From assembly GCA_964484135.1 (NCBI GenBank), contig CAZAEL010000082.1, forward strand, positions 1 to 5,725: DNA of 5,725 bases. Reading direction: 5' to 3'. Below, piece after piece: positions 1 to 3,621 of this stretch (its first letter is position 1; every line of letters starts with the position of its first letter). A program made the translations under genes and the position numbers. Origin of the DNA: CAZAEL01 sp964484135 (GTDB lineage: Bacteria > Elusimicrobiota > Elusimicrobia > FEN-1173). The notes under the pieces are model-generated. The model did no database searches and had not been told where the DNA came from. It was given only the letters and a program-made list of their open reading frames with translations.

Positions 1-2
1 TC

Positions 3-137
3 GGGCCGGGGATTCCCCTGTTCGGCCCGTTGCCGCAGGACATCCGGCTGAACCCTGGGGCCACCCGGCCCTATCCGGGCGGCATGGTCCAAAGCGAATA
101 TCACGTGGTTGCCCGGAAGGCCGCCGGGGAGCCATAA
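3..137 (+). CDS. C-terminal end of an unidentified upstream protein (5' partial)
   Basis: The frame is open from the left edge and ends at a TAA at 135-137, giving 44 residues that close with YHVVARKAAGEP. It ends 10 bases before the next gene's ATG, and its stop codon overlaps that gene's Shine-Dalgarno sequence, which is what a cotranscribed upstream gene would look like. The closing strand (SEYHVVARK) loosely resembles the last beta strand of class I SAM-dependent methyltransferases, but 44 residues are too few for an assignment. It could also be a chance open frame in GC-rich DNA. The product is not recognised. Confidence 0.4.
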   Translation, partial: GPGIPLFGPLPQDIRLNPGATRPYPGGMVQSEYHVVARKAAGEP

Positions 138-141
138 GGGG
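136..141 (+). promoter_or_regulatory. Ribosome binding site of the DUF1353 gene
   Basis: AAGGGG lies six bases before the ATG at 148. This decides the start codon in favour of 148 over the in-frame TTG at 109, which would add 13 low-complexity residues (Pro/Gly-rich) overlapping the upstream frame. The A residues are shared with the TAA stop of the upstream frame. Confidence 0.6.
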
Positions 142-147
142 CCTTCC

Positions 148-648
148 ATGTTCTGCAAAAACAGCGTCCGCTGGCTCTACAAACTGGACCGCAACTTCAC
201 CTGGGATTCACAACACCCCGTGCCGGAGGACCTCTTTTTCCGGGACAAGACCGGCGTCATCCGCCTGGTCGTGGAAAAGGACGGGAAGATCACGGTCACC
301 GAGGGGTACACCTGGAACGGGTGCAGCCCCAAGTTCTGCCTGTTCGATATCTTGGTGGGAACGCCCGAGGGCGTGGTGAGCGCGGCCACGGGCCGGCCCA
401 AGACCTATTACGCCTCCCTGGTGCACGACGCGCTCTATCAATTCCTGCCGGACGGCCTGCCGCTCAAACGGCGGGACGCGGACCGGTTCTTCCTGCGGCT
501 GATGGCGGCGTCGGAGTTCGCCCCGAAGTGGATTTATTGGCTGGTGGTGCGGGGGGCGGGGTGGGTCATCTGGCGGGCGACCCGGCGGGCGCGGCAAAAC
601 CGGGGCGTGAAGCAGTCCGTGGCGGAATTCCTTCCAGCGAAAGACTAA
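148..648 (+). CDS. DUF1353 family protein
   Basis: A 166-residue protein matching the pattern of the DUF1353 family (Pfam PF07087), whose biochemical role is unknown and which occurs both in tailed phages and in bacterial chromosomes. Visible family hallmarks in order are an N-terminal beta-rich part with charged strands (residues 25-50), the turn GYTWNGCSP at 53-61, the signature ALVHDALY-like segment (SLVHDALYQF, 90-99, with the His93-Asp94 pair), RRDADRFF at 108-115 and a hydrophobic, Trp-rich helix WIYWLVVRGAGWVIW at 128-142. The C-terminus is basic. The length is normal for the family and no frame damage is seen. The start at 148 is supported by AAGGGG six bases upstream. The gene is convergent with the nifU operon and may be cotranscribed with the partial frame to its left. 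A phage origin is possible, but no other phage gene is visible here. I recognise the family from its motif pattern and infer no function. Confidence 0.8.
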   Translation: MFCKNSVRWLYKLDRNFTWDSQHPVPEDLFFRDKTGVIRLVVEKDGKITVTEGYTWNGCSPKFCLFDILVGTPEGVVSAATGRPKTYYASLVHDALYQFLPDGLPLKRRDADRFFLRLMAASEFAPKWIYWLVVRGAGWVIWRATRRARQNRGVKQSVAEFLPAKD

Positions 649-657
649 CGCCCCCCC

Positions 658-760
658 AAAAAAATGATGTCATTGCGAGGAGCGATGTCGCGCGACGAAG
701 CAATCCGGCTTTAAGGCAAGATCGCCACGGCCCACAAATACCGCGGGCCTCGCGATGACA
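658..760 (-). terminator. Probable terminator of the metH-nnrS-nifS-nifU operon, formed by the palindromic repeat plus a T7 run
   Basis: Read on the minus strand, the 13-base terminal stem of the repeat (arms 748-760 and 668-680) closes three bases before seven consecutive T residues (the A7 at 658-664 on the plus strand). A stem followed by a U-tract is the layout of an intrinsic terminator, and it sits about 20 bases past the nifU stop. The loop between the arms is long (67 bases) but carries its own hairpin (729-749), so folding is less certain than in a classic terminator. On the plus strand there is no T-run after the stem, so termination of the DUF1353 transcript is less well supported. 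Confidence 0.45.
668..760. repeat. Imperfect palindromic intergenic repeat of the 'CATTGCGAGG' type (MITE/REP-like)
   Basis: A 93-base element fills most of the space between two convergent genes. Its ends are inverted repeats: TGTCATTGCGAGG at 668-680 and CCTCGCGATGACA at 748-760, matching at 12 of 13 positions. Inside are a perfect ten-base palindrome GTCGCGCGAC (687-696), a GCAATC/GATCGC pair (700-705 with 720-725, 5 of 6) and a GGCCC/GGGCC hairpin (729-733 with 745-749). The sequence GTCATTGCGAGGAGCG followed by ACGAAGCAATCC is, from memory, a widespread non-coding repeat found in many copies in diverse bacterial genomes. Both arm mismatches are transitions in the right half, consistent with an ageing copy. 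There is no coding capacity and no obvious target-site duplication. Confidence 0.75.
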
Positions 761-780
761 AAGAATTCGTTGGATTTGTA

Positions 781-1158
781 CTAGGCTTTTTTCGCCTTCC
801 GCTTTTCGTAATCCTCCAAGGCGGCCTTCAACGCCTGCTCCGCCAGCACCGAGCAGTGCATCTTGATGGGCGGCAGGCCCCCCAGGGCGTCGGCCACCTG
901 CTGGTTGGTGATCTTCTTCACCTCGTCCAGGGTTTTCCCCTTCACCATCTCGGTCAAAAGCGACGACGTGGCGATGGCCGCGCCGCAGCCGAAGGTCTTG
1001 AAGCTGGCCTTGACCACCTTGTCCCCTTCGATCTTCAGGTAAAGCTGGAGCACGTCCCCGTGGATGCCCGAGGCCGCGCGCCCCACGGCGCTGGCGTCCG
1101 CCATCTCGCCCGCGTTGCGGGGGTTTTGAAAATGGTCCATGACTTTCGGCGTGTACAT
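781..1158 (-). CDS. nifU: Fe-S cluster assembly scaffold, IscU/NifU N-terminal type, first ligand Cys replaced by His
   Basis: A 125-residue cytosolic scaffold on which Fe-S clusters are built from sulfur delivered by the cysteine desulfurase encoded just upstream. The whole IscU fold is present: MYTPKVMDHFQNPRNAG at 1-17, KTFGCGAAIATSS at 54-66, the LPPIK motif at 95-99 (equivalent to the LPPVK chaperone-binding motif of E. coli IscU) and KMHCSVLAEQAL at 99-110. Ligands corresponding to E. coli Cys63, His105 and Cys106 are Cys58, His101 and Cys102, and the Asp39 equivalent is Asp35. The Cys37 equivalent is His33, in GIHGD where nearly all relatives have a CGD. The basic tail (KRKAKKA) is ordinary. 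There is no C-terminal Nfu or ferredoxin-like domain, so it is the short form (iscU is an equally fair name). A GAGGAG site five bases upstream fixes the ATG at 1158. It is last in the operon, 27 bases after nifS. The family is certain; whether the His variant still assembles clusters is not. Confidence 0.93.
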   Translation of the reverse strand: MYTPKVMDHFQNPRNAGEMADASAVGRAASGIHGDVLQLYLKIEGDKVVKASFKTFGCGAAIATSSLLTEMVKGKTLDEVKKITNQQVADALGGLPPIKMHCSVLAEQALKAALEDYEKRKAKKA

Positions 1159-1163
1159 GATGT

Positions 1164-1169
1164 CTCCTC
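1164..1169 (-). promoter_or_regulatory. Ribosome binding site of nifU
   Basis: GAGGAG on the minus strand lies five bases before the ATG at 1158. It is the strongest Shine-Dalgarno match in the operon, as expected for the one gene not directly coupled to its predecessor's stop codon. Confidence 0.75.
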
Positions 1170-1181
1170 TTCCGTTTGCCG

Positions 1182-1209
1182 GTCCCTAGTCCCTGGCCCC
1201 TAATCCCTG
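1182..1209 (-). repeat. Four-unit heptanucleotide tandem repeat with G-quadruplex pattern at the nifS stop codon
   Basis: On the minus strand four consecutive heptamers read CAGGGAT, TAGGGGC, CAGGGAC and TAGGGAC (consensus YAGGG, then mostly AY). Their four G-runs (3, 4, 3 and 3) are separated by loops of 4, 3 and 4 bases, which satisfies the usual G3+N1-7 quadruplex pattern, and the G-rich strand is the mRNA-like strand. The array begins exactly at codon 401 of nifS, encodes its last seven residues, supplies its TAG stop (1188-1186) and ends about 12 bases before the nifU Shine-Dalgarno. Seven is not a multiple of three, so unit gain or loss would change the NifS tail and which TAG is used. 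Confidence 0.8.
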
Positions 1210-2409
1210 TATTTTGTCCTCCCACAGGGGCGAAAGGTCCCTCAGCCGTTCCACCACCTTGGGCAGCACCTCCAAAGCCTGGTCCACGTCCTCCTCCGTG
1301 TTGTAGAGCCCCAGGGAAAAACGCACGCTGCCGTGGATCATCTCCGGCGGCACGCGGATGGCCCGGAGCACGTGGGAAGGCTCCAAAATCCCGGAGGCGC
1401 AGGCCGAGCCCGTGGACACCTCCAGCCCCGGCAGTTTGGCCTTGTGCAGGGTGAAGCCGGCTTGGTCCAGGGCCAGCAAGAGCCCCTCCCCCTCCACGCA
1501 CTCAAAGGTCCGGTGGGTGGTGTTGGAGAGCCTCTCCGTGGGGTGTCCGTTCACGCGCACGTACGACACGCGCTTCAAAATCCCTTTTTCGAGCCGGTCC
1601 CTCAATTTCCGCAGGCGGGGCTCCTCCCGCGCCATCTCCTTTTGGGCCAGCTCGCAGGCCGCGCCCAGCGCCACCGCGCCGGGCAGGTTCTCGGTGCCGG
1701 CCCGGCGGTTCTTTTCGTGGGCCCCGCCGTGCAGCAGGGAATGGATGCGCACCCCCTGGCGGATGTACAGCGCGCCCACGCCCTTGGGCGCGTACAGCTT
1801 GTGTCCCGAAATCGACAGCATGTCCACGGGCAGTTTCTTGAGGTCCAGCGGGATTTTGCCCGCGGCCTGCACCGCGTCCGTGTGGAACAGCACGCGCCGC
1901 TCCCGGCAGATCTTTCCCAGCGCCTCGATGGGCTCCACGGTCCCGATCTCGTTGTTGGCCGCCATGACGCTGACGATGATGGTGTCGTCCCGCAGGACCT
2001 TTTTGAGGTCCGCGGGGTCCACCAGGCCGTGGTCGTCCACGGGAAGGTACGTGACCTGGAAGCCGTGTTCTTCCTCAAGATACTTGCAGGTGTTGAGCAC
2101 GGCGTGGTGCTCCACGGCGCTGGTGACGATGTGCCGGCCCTTGTCCTTGTGGGCCAGGGCCGCGCCCTTGATGGCCCAGTTGTCTGACTCCGTGCCGCAG
2201 GAGGTGAAGACGATCTCCGACGGGTCGGCCGCGCCCAGGAGCGCCGCCACCTGCTCGCGGGCCCGTTCCAGGGCGGCGCGGGCCTGCTGGCCCGTGGTGT
2301 GGATGCTGGAAGGGTTGCCGAAGACGCCGTGGGCGTCCAAAAAGGGCCGCATGGCCTCCAGGACCTCCCGGCGCACGGGCGTGGTGGCGTTGTAGTCGAA
2401 ATAGATCAT
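1186..2409 (-). CDS. nifS: Cysteine desulfurase, NifS/IscS family, with an insertion before the catalytic Cys loop
   Basis: A 407-residue PLP enzyme that converts cysteine to alanine and passes the persulfide sulfur to the scaffold NifU encoded next. Seen in order: YFDYNATTP (3-11), GNPSSIH (31-37), the PLP-stacking His101 in EHHAVL, NNEIG (152-156), HTDAVQ (176-181, with Asp178 and Gln181), the Schiff-base Lys204 in SGHK, the GGxxExxxRxGTEN element (228-241) and catalytic Cys337 in STGSACASG, followed by EPSHVLRA. The GSAC-xSG-xLEPSHVL arrangement is group I. Compared with remembered IscS and NifS sequences there are about ten extra residues (around 320-330, including HKAKLPGL) between the LALDQAGF strand and STGSAC. 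The last seven residues come from a heptamer repeat. The ATG at 2409 is one base past the stop of the preceding gene, so translation is probably coupled; a GGTGGAG lies ten bases upstream. iscS would be an equally valid symbol. Confidence 0.94.
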   Translation of the reverse strand: MIYFDYNATTPVRREVLEAMRPFLDAHGVFGNPSSIHTTGQQARAALERAREQVAALLGAADPSEIVFTSCGTESDNWAIKGAALAHKDKGRHIVTSAVEHHAVLNTCKYLEEEHGFQVTYLPVDDHGLVDPADLKKVLRDDTIIVSVMAANNEIGTVEPIEALGKICRERRVLFHTDAVQAAGKIPLDLKKLPVDMLSISGHKLYAPKGVGALYIRQGVRIHSLLHGGAHEKNRRAGTENLPGAVALGAACELAQKEMAREEPRLRKLRDRLEKGILKRVSYVRVNGHPTERLSNTTHRTFECVEGEGLLLALDQAGFTLHKAKLPGLEVSTGSACASGILEPSHVLRAIRVPPEMIHGSVRFSLGLYNTEEDVDQALEVLPKVVERLRDLSPLWEDKIQGLGARD

Positions 2410-2410
2410 C

Positions 2411-3619
2411 TCAGCACATCTCCACCCGCGTACCGCGGGACGGCACCCGCGCCCACAGCGCGTACCCCAGCCAGACCAGCGCGGCCAGCACCCACAGGCC
2501 CGCGGCGTTGTGAAGCAGCGCCTTGATGTGCGCCGGAAAAAGGTCCGCGGACGCGCGCAGGGCCGCCGCCCCCAGGGTCAGGAACCCCGCGGCCTTGAGC
2601 GGGCGCAAAGGGCCGTTCAAAAGCGCGGCCCGGCCCGTGTGGCTGAAGGTCACCAAGAGGCCGAAGGAAAAGATCATGAGGCTGAACCCGCCCACGAACG
2701 TGACGTGCAGGGCCGCCACGCGGTACGCGGGCCAGAGCGCCGCGGCCCACAGGCCCAGGGGCGTCAGCCAGCAGGAAAGCCAGAAAAAGAGGATGACGGC
2801 GGTCCGCTTCGCGGGCAGGCGGCCGATGCGGGCGTACGTCAGAAGGTGGGCCGTGGCCAGAAAGGCCCGCGCCAGGGCCGAGGCCCGGGGCCAATGGGGC
2901 TCCGTGAAGAAACCGGCGAAGATCAAAAGCCCGGTGAGCACGTGGGGCGCGGCCAGCTTCAGGGGCGGAAACCCGGGGGGGGCCTGTTCCTCCCGGGGGT
3001 CCCCGGCGTATCCCATGAGGAAGGGCGCCAGCTTGCCGGTCACCCCCAGCACCATGCACAACAGGAAACCCAGCTGGACCATCTGCCGCCCCACCAGGAA
3101 CAGGTCGAAATTCACCTGGCCCATTTGTGTGAAGGCCAGGATCAGGGACCCGGCAAAGGCGTGGAGCATGCCCAGCCCCAGCAGGGGAAAGGACGGCGGG
3201 ATGGCCTTGGTGCTCCGGACGAGCCTCCTGAGGGCGAACACCCACACCGATCCCTGCATAAAGAGAAAACCCGCCTGGGCCAGCGTCCAGGACCGGGCCA
3301 GGGACCCGCCCAAAAACGTCAAGGCCCCGGCCAGGGCGGCCAGGGTTTCCCAGGGCTCCGCGTACCCCGCGCCGGAAAACCGCGGCAGGGCCGTGAGCAG
3401 GAACCCGAACACGAAGAGCGCCAGGAAGCCCTGGCTCTGCAGGGTGGTGTGCAGGAACCCGATCATGTCCACGGGCCGGCCCACGGTCCAGAAGAGCCAT
3501 TCCCCCACGCCGACAACGCCGGCCAGCGCGCCCAGCGGAAAGAACAGGCGGAACGGGTCCGCGCGCAGGACCTTGTGCGTCCAGGAAAGGGACTCGGGCG
3601 TGGGGGCGTGGGCGGCCAT
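2411..3619 (-). CDS. nnrS: NnrS family integral membrane protein
   Basis: A 402-residue, very hydrophobic protein with about a dozen predicted membrane segments (for example residues 26-45, 62-80, 92-107, 145-163, 180-198, 223-237, 273-293, 302-324, 342-355 and 371-389). The opening DPFRLFFPLGAL (21-32), the segment HTTLQSQGFLALFVFGFLLTALPRFSG (57-83, split here by its His57 and by GFLLTALPR) and the late HVTFVGGFSLMIFS (305-318) plus TFSHTGR (324-330, His327) follow the order of conserved blocks in NnrS (Pfam PF05940). NnrS proteins are reported to be haem- and copper-containing membrane proteins of NO-exposed or denitrifying bacteria and to protect iron-dependent metabolism from NO in Vibrio cholerae. 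The ATG at 3619 is chosen because it starts at the family's N-terminus and lies two bases after the metH TGA; the frame stays open to 3895, but that stretch is metH in another frame. No good Shine-Dalgarno is visible, so coupling to metH is likely. The exact function in this organism is not shown by sequence. Confidence 0.85.
   Translation of the reverse strand: MAAHAPTPESLSWTHKVLRADPFRLFFPLGALAGVVGVGEWLFWTVGRPVDMIGFLHTTLQSQGFLALFVFGFLLTALPRFSGAGYAEPWETLAALAGALTFLGGSLARSWTLAQAGFLFMQGSVWVFALRRLVRSTKAIPPSFPLLGLGMLHAFAGSLILAFTQMGQVNFDLFLVGRQMVQLGFLLCMVLGVTGKLAPFLMGYAGDPREEQAPPGFPPLKLAAPHVLTGLLIFAGFFTEPHWPRASALARAFLATAHLLTYARIGRLPAKRTAVILFFWLSCWLTPLGLWAAALWPAYRVAALHVTFVGGFSLMIFSFGLLVTFSHTGRAALLNGPLRPLKAAGFLTLGAAALRASADLFPAHIKALLHNAAGLWVLAALVWLGYALWARVPSRGTRVEMC
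2420..2426 (-). promoter_or_regulatory. Shine-Dalgarno of nifS inside the 3' end of the upstream gene
   Basis: GGTGGAG on the minus strand lies ten bases before the nifS ATG, within the last codons of the NnrS-like gene. The spacing is slightly long, so initiation probably also depends on ribosomes finishing the preceding gene, whose TGA (2413-2411) ends one base before the ATG. Confidence 0.45.
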
Positions 3620-3621
3620 CG

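Noticed and set aside
109..147. In-frame TTG at 109 as a start that would lengthen the DUF1353 protein by 13 residues
   Set aside because: The added residues are Pro/Gly/Arg-rich and unlike the family's N-terminus, they overlap the upstream frame, and the ATG at 148 has a well-placed AAGGGG.
668..760. The palindromic repeat as a CRISPR unit or tRNA-like gene
   Set aside because: There is only one copy in the window with no spacers, and it has no cloverleaf, anticodon arm or CCA end.
566..1501. Minus-strand frame of about 311 codons spanning the intergenic repeat, nifU and part of nifS
   Set aside because: It crosses a non-coding repeat and two clear genes in the wrong frame, and its translation is low-complexity.
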